The notes under the pieces were generated by a model. That model did not search any database. It was given only the letters and a program-made list of their open reading frames with translations, and was not told the origin of the DNA. From assembly GCA_020051025.1 (NCBI GenBank), contig JAGVJS010000239.1, forward strand, positions 1 through 8,934: a DNA stretch of 8,934 bases. Direction: 5' to 3'. Position numbers and translations under genes: made by a program. Positions 1 to 6,828 of this stretch are shown here, one piece after another. Positions within the stretch are counted from its first letter, which is position 1. Each line of letters starts with the position of its first letter. This DNA comes from Sphingobium sp. (lineage in GTDB: Bacteria > Pseudomonadota > Alphaproteobacteria > Sphingomonadales > Sphingomonadaceae).

Positions 1-1391
1 ATCGGCAGGCCAAGGCCGGTGCCGGGCGCCGAGGTGCGGCCGCTGATGCGATAGAAACGCTCCCACACCTTGTCGCGCTGGTCGGCGGGGATGCCGGGGC
101 CGTTATCGTCGATCTCAACCACAGCCTCCTGTTCGTCCAGCCAGACGCTGACCGCGACCGCGCCGTCTAGGCGGTTATAGCGGATCGCATTGTCGAGCAG
201 ATTGCCCAGCAATTCGCCGGCCAGTGCCGGCTGGCCCAGCGCCATGACCGGGCCGTCCATGCGATTGTCATAACCGATGTCGAGGCTGGCCGGAGCCTGC
301 GCGGCGCGGTCCGCCGTCACGGTGGCGGCGAGGTCGGCCAGGTCGAAGGGACGCATCTGCATGTCGCCCTGATCCTCGCTGCGGGCGAGGGCAATCATCT
401 GGCGCAGCAACAGTTCCAGCGAGTCGATCGCATGGGGAATGTCGGTCAGCGCCGCCTGCCCCTGCGGCGAGGTGGGACCGTAGCGATCCAACACGTCGAG
501 ATGCACGCGGGCGACGGCGAGCGGCGTGCGCATCTGGTGCGAGGCGTTGGAGGTGAATTGGCGGAGCGAATTGCTCGCCCGTTCCAGCCGGGTCATGAGG
601 CCGTTGAAGGCCGCGACGAAGGGGCGGATTTCGGCCGGGTCCGCGCCGCTGCTATGCAGGCGGAAGGCAGGCGAGGCATCCTGCTGCGCCATTTCAACCT
701 GGCGGGTCAGGTCGATCAGCGGTCGCAGCCCCCACCGGATCGCCCACCAGAAGAGCAGGCCCGTCACCGCCAGCACCGCCAGCCCGACCAGCAGCACCCG
801 GATCATGAACTGATGCTCATAAGCGCGGCGATCGTCGATATAGTCGGCGATCTGAATGATGATCAGGGCGCTTTCGCCGGCGGGTCGGCGTATCTCTGTC
901 GCGATGCGGGCGGGTTTGCCGTGCAACACCCCGTCGCGCAAATAAGCAGCCTGCGTCACCTGCTTTGCATCGGCAGGGTTGAGATAGCCGCGCACCAGCG
1001 GATTGGCCCTGTAGGCGTTGACGAAGGTGGCCGGCGGATGCGGGTCGATCACGCCATCCGATGTTTCGCGATAGTCGGTCGGCGGCGGCAGAGCGGGATC
1101 GCCCGCCAGCAATTGCCGGCCGCGATAGACGCTGTAATGGACCACCGGCCGCGCCCGCCGCTGAAGCAGGTGAACGGCGAGCGGCAGGAGATTCTCCCGT
1201 TCGGGCGACTGGCTGTTGTAGACGAGGCTCAAGGTACGGACCGAACCGACCAGCACGCGATCGACCGTGTCGGCCTCCGTATCATGCGTCACCCACGCGG
1301 TGATGATCCCGAACAGCAGGACGAGTGCCGCAAGCGGCATCATGACCGCGCCGGTCAGGCGCAGGCGCAGCGAGGGGGGCAGGTTCCGCAT
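1..1391 (-). CDS. TctE/QseC-like sensor histidine kinase (C-terminus cut by window edge)
   Basis: Membrane sensor kinase, the probable partner of the adjacent response regulator. The first ATG in the open frame is at 1391, 27 bases after the regulator's stop; a stop codon lies in frame a few codons upstream, so the start is well bounded, although no good Shine-Dalgarno is visible. About 463 residues are present. TM1 is roughly residues 13-33 and TM2 roughly 196-220. The periplasmic part between them carries the pattern HYSVYRGRQLLAGDPALP, typical of the 2CSK_N domain of TctE-type kinases. A HAMP-like linker follows. The H-box NASHQMRTPLA has phosphoacceptor H285, the N-box LLDNAIRYN has N401, the G1 box is DDNGPGI (N430), and the G2 box GTGLGL sits at the window edge. 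Probably only the last few tens of residues are missing. The TctE assignment is by family pattern; the ligand is unknown, and no tricarboxylate transporter genes lie in the window. Confidence 0.93.
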   Translation of the reverse strand, partial: MRNLPPSLRLRLTGAVMMPLAALVLLFGIITAWVTHDTEADTVDRVLVGSVRTLSLVYNSQSPERENLLPLAVHLLQRRARPVVHYSVYRGRQLLAGDPALPPPTDYRETSDGVIDPHPPATFVNAYRANPLVRGYLNPADAKQVTQAAYLRDGVLHGKPARIATEIRRPAGESALIIIQIADYIDDRRAYEHQFMIRVLLVGLAVLAVTGLLFWWAIRWGLRPLIDLTRQVEMAQQDASPAFRLHSSGADPAEIRPFVAAFNGLMTRLERASNSLRQFTSNASHQMRTPLAVARVHLDVLDRYGPTSPQGQAALTDIPHAIDSLELLLRQMIALARSEDQGDMQMRPFDLADLAATVTADRAAQAPASLDIGYDNRMDGPVMALGQPALAGELLGNLLDNAIRYNRLDGAVAVSVWLDEQEAVVEIDDNGPGIPADQRDKVWERFYRISGRTSAPGTGLGLP

Positions 1392-1418
1392 CAGCGCGCT
1401 GTTAGCAGATTATGCGGA

Positions 1419-2084
1419 TCAGGCAGCCTCTATCATATAGCCAAGCCCGCGCACGGTGCGGATCGCCGGGCCGGACGGCTGCAACTTGCGGCGCAGGCGG
1501 CCGACATAGACTTCCAGCGCATTGGGGGTGACGGCATCGTCGAAATTGAAGATTTCGGCCGACAGTCTTTCCTTGGCGATCACCTTGCCCGGCCGGCCCA
1601 TCAGCGTTTCCAGCACCGCCAGCTCGCGACGGCGCAGGTCCAGCATCTTGTCGTCCAGATAGACGGTGCGGCTCGACCGGTCGAACATCAATGTGCCGAT
1701 GCGCAGCATCGGGTCCAGTTGCCCCTGGCTGCGCCGCACCAGCGCGCGGATGCGGGATTCCAGTTCGCGCGGATGAAAGGGCTTGGCCATATAATCGTCG
1801 GCACCGCGATCCAGCCCCTGAATGCGGTCGTCCATCATGTCCCGCGCGGTCAGGATGATGATCGGCGTGGCGGCGCCGCGCGCGCGTAACTGGCTGAGTA
1901 CATCCAGCCCGTCCATGTCGGGCAGGCCAAGATCAAGGATGATCGCGCAATAGGGTTCCTGGTCGGCCAGCTTCAGCGCATCTTCGCCATTGGTCAGGAT
2001 ATCGACGGCAAAACCCGCAGCCTCCAGCGAGGCAACCATGCCACGGGCCAGTCGCTCATCATCTTCCACCAGCAACAAACGCAT
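1419..2084 (-). CDS. OmpR/TctD-family two-component response regulator
   Basis: Transcription factor of 221 residues, a usual length for an OmpR-family regulator. The receiver domain (about 1-115) has the acidic pair D8/D9, phosphoacceptor D51 in ILDLGLPDMDG, T79 and K101 in AKPF. The winged-helix DNA-binding domain (about 125-221) ends with NALEVYVGRLRRKL and RTVRGLGYMIE. The frame stays open upstream to an ATG at 2129, but the receiver begins canonically with MRLLLVEDD at 2084, and a GAAAGG ribosome binding site lies 10 bases before that ATG, so the shorter start is preferred. It is the first gene of a minus-strand pair with the sensor kinase and diverges from the hydrolase/receptor/peptidase operon, which makes that operon its most likely target (inference). 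No receiver or effector residue appears to be missing. Confidence 0.95.
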   Translation of the reverse strand: MRLLLVEDDERLARGMVASLEAAGFAVDILTNGEDALKLADQEPYCAIILDLGLPDMDGLDVLSQLRARGAATPIIILTARDMMDDRIQGLDRGADDYMAKPFHPRELESRIRALVRRSQGQLDPMLRIGTLMFDRSSRTVYLDDKMLDLRRRELAVLETLMGRPGKVIAKERLSAEIFNFDDAVTPNALEVYVGRLRRKLQPSGPAIRTVRGLGYMIEAA

Positions 2085-2094
2085 GATCCGAAAA

Positions 2095-2100
2095 CCTTTC
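2095..2100 (-). promoter_or_regulatory. Ribosome binding site deciding the response regulator start
   Basis: GAAAGG on the minus strand, 10 bases before the ATG at 2084. It supports the MRLLLVEDD start over the 15-residue longer alternative from 2129. Confidence 0.6.
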
Positions 2101-2140
2101 GTCCATCGGGAACTTTTCTCGGCGGACATTAAATTGCGAT

Positions 2141-2153
2141 ACGCATCATGCGT
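2141..2153. repeat. Perfect palindrome ACGCAT-C-ATGCGT
   Basis: Two 6-base arms with a one-base centre, 57 bases upstream of the response regulator start. One arm (CGCATCA, 2142-2148) is matched in inverted orientation by TGATGCG at 2172-2178. This is compatible with a binding site for a dimeric regulator; no factor can be assigned. Confidence 0.45.
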
Positions 2154-2175
2154 GGGATTGCAAATGCGAAGTGAT

Positions 2176-2215
2176 GCGGCGCCGATCTTGCCTTTGATTA
2201 CATGATCGGCGCTGC
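2176..2215. repeat. 12-base inverted repeat with 16-base loop
   Basis: The left arm GCGGCGCCGATC (2176-2187) pairs with GATCGGCGCTGC (2204-2215), with a single G-T mismatch. It lies mid-way between the divergent starts. It could be a regulator binding site or, if transcribed, a stable stem-loop in the 5' leader of one of the genes. No T-run follows it on either strand, so a terminator role is less likely. Confidence 0.5.
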
Positions 2216-2226
2216 CCGTCCCATTA

Positions 2227-2242
2227 TGTCAGGTTCATGACA
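2227..2242. repeat. Inverted repeat TGTCA-N6-TGACA
   Basis: Two 5-base arms separated by GGTTCA, ending 119 bases before the hydrolase start. Spacing and symmetry suit an operator. It is short enough to occur by chance, so confidence is low. Confidence 0.3.
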
Positions 2243-2361
2243 GCGACTCCGGTTAGGACAATGGGAAAGACGAATGGCGGGATGACAATCCACAGCCTTC
2301 GGGTCGCAAAAAAATGACGCGCAAATAAGCGCTTCGCCATTTTCCAAGGGGAATCAGAACT

Positions 2362-3987
2362 ATGATGACGGGTCGCTCCGCATTCGCGGGGATTATGTTC
2401 TGTATGGCTGTTCCGCTGTCAGGCGGCGCTCTGGCGCAGGCTTCCACGCCGGCCGATTCCGCGTCGCTGGCGCGCCTCGATGCCCTGTTCGCCAAGTGGA
2501 ACAGCAAGGATTCACCGGGTTGTGCCGTCGCCGTGTCGCGCAATGGACAGGCGATCGCGACTCGGGCCTATGGCATGGCCGATCTGGAGAAGGCCGTGCC
2601 GGCGTCCCCCGACAGCATCTATGAGGCCGGGTCGGATTCCAAGCAATTCACCGCCGCCGCCATCCTGATGCTGGCGCGTGAAGGCAAGCTGTCGCTGGAC
2701 GACGATATCCGTAAATATCTCCCCGAACTGCCCGTCTACAGAGCGCCCGTCACCATCCGCCACATGCTGCATCACACCAGCGGCCTGCGCGACTGGGGAT
2801 CGGTGGCCGCGATCGAAGGCTGGCCGCGCAACAGCCGCACCGCCAGCAATGACGATGTGCTGGAAATCGCGTCGCGCCAGACCGAGCTGAACTTCGCGCC
2901 AGGCACCCATTATCTCTACAGCAACAGCAATTATAATCTGGCGGCGATCATCGTCGCACGAGTCAGCGGTCAGTCGCTCGCCGATTTTACCAACGATCGC
3001 ATCTTCAAGCCGCTGAGCATGAGCCATACCAGCTGGCGCGACGATCATGGCGATGTGGTGCCCGGCCGCACCGGCGCCTATGACTTTCAGGACGGCGTCT
3101 ATCGCAACGATCAGGTGATCGAGGACGCCTATGGCAATGGCGGCCTGCTGACCACGGTGGGCGATCTGGTGAAGTGGCAGGCGGCGCTGGACGCCGGCAC
3201 GTTCGGTGCGGGCTTCACCGAACAGATGCAGACGCCGACGAAGCTGAACGACGGTACTCCGATCGCCTACGCGCTGGCGCTGGTGAACCTGGACCATCAT
3301 GGCCAGCAGGAAGTCAGCCATAGCGGATCGACCGGCGGCTATCGGGCCTGGATGGCGCGCTACCCCAAGCAGAAGCTGGCGGTTTCGTTGCTCTGCAACA
3401 CCGGCAATGCCGACACGCCGGTGCTGGGCCGCGAAGTGGCCGACGTCTTCCTGCCGGCATGGAAGGACAAGCCCTATACGCCCAAAGGGCCGCTGCCCGC
3501 CGGTCTCTATGCCGACGGCATGAATGGCTTCCCGGTCAAGTTCGACAGCGACGAGCAGGGCCGCCTGCGCGCTGACGGCAAGCTGCTGACCCCGGTTGGT
3601 CCCGGCCGCTGGGCGCAGCGCGAGGATGTCTTCGCCTTTGGCAAGAGCGGTCTGGTGCGGGAAAATCGCGAGGGTGAGAAGATCGTCTATCGCAAGGTGG
3701 ACGCGGTCACGGCCTTCGACGCCAAGCCCTATGTCGGCAAGTTTTGCGGCGTCGACACCCATGCCTGCCTGACCTTCCGCCAGCAGGGCGAAGCGCTGGT
3801 CTATAGCGGGCCGCGCTGGGCCGACCAGACGCTCAGCCCCGCTCATGCCGATGTGTTCACGGGAGAAGCGATGCCGGACGCAGGCCGCATCACGGTGAAG
3901 TTCCAGCGCAACGCCGACGGCGCCGTCACCGCCCTGCGCTTCGGCGAGGGTCGTGCCTATGACGTGCTGTTCCGCCGGGCCGACTGA
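2362..3987 (+). CDS. Exported serine hydrolase, class C beta-lactamase/penicillin-binding-protein fold
   Basis: Probable periplasmic serine hydrolase of 541 residues in the beta-lactamase-related family (PF00144), which includes D-aminopeptidases, carboxypeptidases and esterases as well as true beta-lactamases. A signal peptide covers about residues 1-25, with likely cleavage at ALA-QA. The catalytic motifs are complete: SDSK with nucleophile S91 and K94, YSN with Y186, and HSG at 320-322. HMLHHTSGL near 134-142 is also typical of the family. The core ends around residue 360; the remaining ~170 residues form a C-terminal extension of the beta-rich kind found in longer members, with a possible disulfide C462-C469. 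ATGATG opens the gene, and the Shine-Dalgarno AGGGGA favours the first ATG. It leads the receptor/peptidase operon. The substrate is not determinable; a role in cutting an imported peptide, amide or ester is inference from context. Confidence 0.93.
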   Translation: MMTGRSAFAGIMFCMAVPLSGGALAQASTPADSASLARLDALFAKWNSKDSPGCAVAVSRNGQAIATRAYGMADLEKAVPASPDSIYEAGSDSKQFTAAAILMLAREGKLSLDDDIRKYLPELPVYRAPVTIRHMLHHTSGLRDWGSVAAIEGWPRNSRTASNDDVLEIASRQTELNFAPGTHYLYSNSNYNLAAIIVARVSGQSLADFTNDRIFKPLSMSHTSWRDDHGDVVPGRTGAYDFQDGVYRNDQVIEDAYGNGGLLTTVGDLVKWQAALDAGTFGAGFTEQMQTPTKLNDGTPIAYALALVNLDHHGQQEVSHSGSTGGYRAWMARYPKQKLAVSLLCNTGNADTPVLGREVADVFLPAWKDKPYTPKGPLPAGLYADGMNGFPVKFDSDEQGRLRADGKLLTPVGPGRWAQREDVFAFGKSGLVRENREGEKIVYRKVDAVTAFDAKPYVGKFCGVDTHACLTFRQQGEALVYSGPRWADQTLSPAHADVFTGEAMPDAGRITVKFQRNADGAVTALRFGEGRAYDVLFRRAD

Positions 3988-4024
3988 CCGGATTTCAAAC
4001 TGATAAAAAGAGAGCCGCTCAGGT

Positions 4025-4067
4025 CGCGGACAAAAACGAAAAGCAAGAAGACGAAAAGGGACGATAT
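4025..4067 (+). promoter_or_regulatory. T-free, A-rich translation leader of the TonB-dependent receptor
   Basis: Within the 80-base gap between hydrolase and receptor, positions 4025-4064 contain no T, and 4029-4061 are almost entirely purine, dominated by A. ACGAAAAG occurs twice (4036-4043 and 4051-4058), 15 bases apart. The second copy runs into the Shine-Dalgarno AAGGGA (4056-4061), six bases before ATG. Such leaders are expected to be unstructured and to favour ribosome loading. There is no sign of a terminator here, which supports co-transcription. Confidence 0.45.
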
Positions 4068-6767
4068 ATGACTGACTATAAGACCGGGTTTCGCAACCTG
4101 TTGATGGCCGGCACCGCCGGCCTGTTCCTCTCGCTGGCACAGGGCGGCGTGGCGATGGCGCAGGTGAACACCCCCGCTGACAATGCTGCCGCCGACGAAG
4201 CCGAACCAGCGATCGTCGTCACCGGATCGCGCATCGACCGCAAGGGTTTCGAAGCGCCGACGCCGACCACCATCATCGGCGATACCGAGCTGCGTCAGGG
4301 CGCGCGCCCCAGCATCGCACAGGTGCTGAACGACCTGCCCCAGTTCCGCGCGACTCAGTCGCCGGCCAGCACGGTCGCCAACACCAACTCCTCCTCGTCG
4401 GCGATGGACCTTCGCGGTCTGGGCGTCACGCGCACGCTGACCCTGCTCAACAACCGCCGCTTCACCGGCGCGGTCGATCTCAACACCGTGCCGCAGGGCC
4501 TGGTGAAGCGGGTCGAGGTCGTCACCGGCGGCGCATCGGCGGCCTGGGGTTCGGGCGCGATCGGCGGCGTGGTCAACATCATCCTGGACGATGAGCTGGA
4601 AGGCCTGACCATCGGCGCGCAGAACGGCATCTCGTCGCGCGGCGACGGTTATCGCTACAGCTTCGACGGCACGTTCGGCACCAAGTTCGCCGACGGTCGC
4701 GGCCACTTCATGATCGGCGGCGAATATCAGCAGGACAAGGGCATTCTCGACCGCAATTCGCGCAAGAATGTCGGCAGCTCCAACCTGTTCACCCCGGCTG
4801 GCAGCTCGCAGTTGATCCTTGTGCGCGACGTTAACGCCGCCAACACCAGCCTGGGCGGCCTGATCACGACGGGCAAGCTGAAGGGCCAGACCTTCAATGC
4901 GGACGGCACCATCCGTCCCTTCCAATATGGCAGCATGGTCAACGGCGCCACGATGGTTGGCGGCGAAGGCGTCGCGACCAACGACGAATATTCGCTGACC
5001 AACCCCTATCAGCGCACCAACGGCTACGCCCGCGCCAGCTTCGAAGTTGGTGACGCCACCTTCTGGGCGGACGCCAGCTACAGCCGTATCTGGGCAAAAT
5101 ATCCCTTCTATGCGGAAAGCGGCAGCTACAGCCTGTCGGCGACCAACCCCTATCTTTCGCAGTCGATCCGCGATCAGCTGGCCGCCGCCGGTGAAACCCG
5201 CGTGTCGATCGGCCGCGTGTTCGAAGATTATGGTTATCGCACCTTCGACTATTATCGTCAGAATGTGGAAGGCGCAGTCGGCGTCGACGGCAGCTTTGCC
5301 GACGGCAAGTGGCGCTATTCGGCTTATTACAGCCATGGCGAAATGCGTAACATGCAGAGCTATCACAACCAGATCACCGGCGCGAACCTGACCGCCGCTC
5401 TGGACGCGGTGCGTGACTCCAGCGGCAACATTGTCTGTCGCGCTGCCCTGACCGACGCCAGCACCGCCTGCCGTCCGCTCAACATCCTGGGCACCGGCAC
5501 GGCCGATCAGGCAGCGATCGACTATGTGTTCGGCAACACCGCCCGCGTCGTCTACACGACCAAGCTCGACAGCGCCGGCGCCAGCCTGCGTGGCGACCTG
5601 TTCGAAACCTGGGCTGGGCCGGTTTCGGTCGCTTTCGGTGCGGAAGCGCGCTGGGAAGAGCAGGTCACGAACAGCCTGGACGCCACATCGGCTGCCAAGG
5701 GCTTCAGCCGCTTCAACTTCTCGCCGCTCGACGGCGGGTTCAACGTGCAGGAAGGCTTCGGCGAAGTCGCCATCCCGCTGCTCGACCAGCCGTTCAGCAA
5801 GATCGACGTCAATGGCGCGGCTCGTTACAGCCGTTACAGCACCAGCGGCGGCATCTGGTCGTGGAAGCTGGGTCTGACCGACCGCATCTTCGACAACCTG
5901 CTGATCCGCGTGTCGCGTTCGCGTGACATTCGCTCGGGCAGCCTGGCCGAACTGTTCACCACCAGCACGACCAGCTTCACCACCATCGTGGAAGGCGGCC
6001 AGACCTATGCGATCACCCGCTTCGGTGGCGGCAACGCCAATCTGAAGCCGGAAATCGGCAGCACGCTTACCCTTGGTGCTGTGTTTACCCCGACCTTCCT
6101 GCCGGGCTTCAACCTGTCGGTCGATTATTACAATATCAAGTTGAAGGACGCGATCACGTCCCTGGGTGCGCAGGACGTCATCACCAACTGCGCCAACGGC
6201 AACAGCGTGCTATGCGGCCAGATCGTCCGTGACTCCTCGGGCGCGCCGACCACGCTCTATACCACCTATATCAACCTGGCCGAATACAAGACCAAGGGCG
6301 TTGACGTCGAGGCGACCTATACCTTGCCGCTGAACAAGGTCAGCGACAGCCTGGGCGGCACGATGCGCTTCCGAGGCCTCGCCACCTATGTGCCCAAGGT
6401 CATCATCAACGATGGGACCAGCACGGTCGACCGGGCTGGCGACGTGGGCGACAATGTCAATTTCGGCACACCGCACTGGCGCGCGACGGGCAGCATCAAC
6501 TACACCAGCCAGGACGTGTCGATCGACGCCCGCGTCCGCTATGTCGGCGGCGGCAAGTTCAACCATCTGCTGAACATCGCCAACAACGACATCAGCGCCC
6601 GCGTCTATGTCGACCTGGGGGCGCAGGCGACCATCGCCGATCGCTTCACGCTGTTCGCCAATGTGAACAACCTGTTCGACCGCGATCCGCCGCTGACCAC
6701 CTATGGTTCGATCCATTATGACAGCATCGGCCGCTACATGACGGTGGGCGCGAAGGTCAGTTTCTGA
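4068..6767 (+). CDS. TonB-dependent outer-membrane receptor
   Basis: Active-transport channel of the outer membrane, energised by TonB-ExbB-ExbD; 899 residues, long but normal for sphingomonad receptors of this type. A signal peptide covers about 1-31 (cleavage AMA-QV). It is followed by a TonB-box-like AIVVTGSRI (48-56), a plug domain of about 60-175 with LRGLGVTRTLTLLNNRR and VEVVTGGASAAWGSGAIGG, then a beta-barrel ending in an aromatic-rich last strand, VGAKVSF, with terminal phenylalanine. Two close cysteine pairs (C457/C468 and C708/C716) probably form disulfides in extracellular loops. No N-terminal signalling (STN) domain is present, so FecI/FecR-type control is not expected. Flanking hydrolase and peptidase genes suggest a peptide-like substrate rather than a siderophore, but this is inference. 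A strong stem-loop follows 13 bases after the stop. Confidence 0.96.
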   Translation: MTDYKTGFRNLLMAGTAGLFLSLAQGGVAMAQVNTPADNAAADEAEPAIVVTGSRIDRKGFEAPTPTTIIGDTELRQGARPSIAQVLNDLPQFRATQSPASTVANTNSSSSAMDLRGLGVTRTLTLLNNRRFTGAVDLNTVPQGLVKRVEVVTGGASAAWGSGAIGGVVNIILDDELEGLTIGAQNGISSRGDGYRYSFDGTFGTKFADGRGHFMIGGEYQQDKGILDRNSRKNVGSSNLFTPAGSSQLILVRDVNAANTSLGGLITTGKLKGQTFNADGTIRPFQYGSMVNGATMVGGEGVATNDEYSLTNPYQRTNGYARASFEVGDATFWADASYSRIWAKYPFYAESGSYSLSATNPYLSQSIRDQLAAAGETRVSIGRVFEDYGYRTFDYYRQNVEGAVGVDGSFADGKWRYSAYYSHGEMRNMQSYHNQITGANLTAALDAVRDSSGNIVCRAALTDASTACRPLNILGTGTADQAAIDYVFGNTARVVYTTKLDSAGASLRGDLFETWAGPVSVAFGAEARWEEQVTNSLDATSAAKGFSRFNFSPLDGGFNVQEGFGEVAIPLLDQPFSKIDVNGAARYSRYSTSGGIWSWKLGLTDRIFDNLLIRVSRSRDIRSGSLAELFTTSTTSFTTIVEGGQTYAITRFGGGNANLKPEIGSTLTLGAVFTPTFLPGFNLSVDYYNIKLKDAITSLGAQDVITNCANGNSVLCGQIVRDSSGAPTTLYTTYINLAEYKTKGVDVEATYTLPLNKVSDSLGGTMRFRGLATYVPKVIINDGTSTVDRAGDVGDNVNFGTPHWRATGSINYTSQDVSIDARVRYVGGGKFNHLLNIANNDISARVYVDLGAQATIADRFTLFANVNNLFDRDPPLTTYGSIHYDSIGRYMTVGAKVSF

Positions 6768-6779
6768 TCTAAAGGCAAG

Positions 6780-6806
6780 ATGGCGGCGCCGGGTCGGCGC
6801 CGCCAT
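6780..6806 (+). terminator. Strong GC-rich stem-loop between receptor and peptidase
   Basis: A perfect 11-bp stem, ATGGCGGCGCC paired with GGCGCCGCCAT, closes a GGGTC loop. The trailing sequence TTCACTAT is only weakly T-rich, so it is either a leaky terminator or an intercistronic stem that stabilises the receptor mRNA's 3' end. The peptidase ribosome binding site begins just 10 bases later. Confidence 0.55.
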
Positions 6807-6815
6807 TCACTATAT

Positions 6816-6821
6816 AAGGGG
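6816..6821 (+). promoter_or_regulatory. Ribosome binding site deciding the peptidase start
   Basis: AAGGGG lies one base before the ATG at 6823 but seven bases before the ATG at 6829. Normal spacing therefore favours the second ATG (MKRSLLN) over the first (MRMKRS). Confidence 0.6.
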
Positions 6822-6828
6822 CATGAGA

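Larger units (their letters stand above)
2085..2361. promoter_or_regulatory. Divergent intergenic control region
   Basis: These 277 bases separate the minus-strand two-component genes from the plus-strand operon and must hold promoters for both directions. I could not identify a convincing -35/-10 pair on either strand. The region is visibly richer in A/T than the flanking genes and holds three inverted repeats, listed separately, all in its left and middle parts. The last 45 bases before the hydrolase hold AAGCGCTT and the Shine-Dalgarno AGGGGA (2347-2352), nine bases ahead of the ATG at 2362. Confidence 0.6.

Noticed and set aside
432..1889. 485-codon plus-strand open frame across the sensor kinase and regulator
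   Set aside because: Both genes beneath it on the minus strand carry full conserved motifs; this frame crosses their boundary and looks like composition-driven antisense.
2261..2317. 18-codon open frame (MGKTNGGMTIHSLRVAKK) in the leader of the hydrolase, a possible leader peptide
   Set aside because: The only Shine-Dalgarno-like bases (AGGA) are two bases from the ATG, there is no attenuator-type codon run, and no hairpin follows; not distinguishable from chance.
2362..3987. Calling the hydrolase an antibiotic-resistance AmpC beta-lactamase
   Set aside because: The SxxK/YSN/HSG set is shared by many esterases and D-peptidases, the HSG replaces the KTG of true AmpC, and the protein is much longer than AmpC with a C-terminal extension.
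2512..4140. Long minus-strand open frame (542 codons) opposite the serine hydrolase
   Set aside because: It lies antisense to a gene with complete catalytic motifs, reads as low-complexity R/G/A/Q/H-rich protein with no recognisable domain, and is explained by the GC-rich codon bias of the real gene.
3957..5366. Long minus-strand open frame (469 codons) opposite the receptor
   Set aside because: Shadow of the TonB-dependent receptor; its translation has no motifs and it spans the hydrolase-receptor boundary.
4068..6767. Lasso-peptide-type locus (receptor plus isopeptidase)
   Set aside because: No S9-type isopeptidase, precursor gene or lasso-processing enzymes are visible; the hydrolases here are beta-lactamase-fold and M20.
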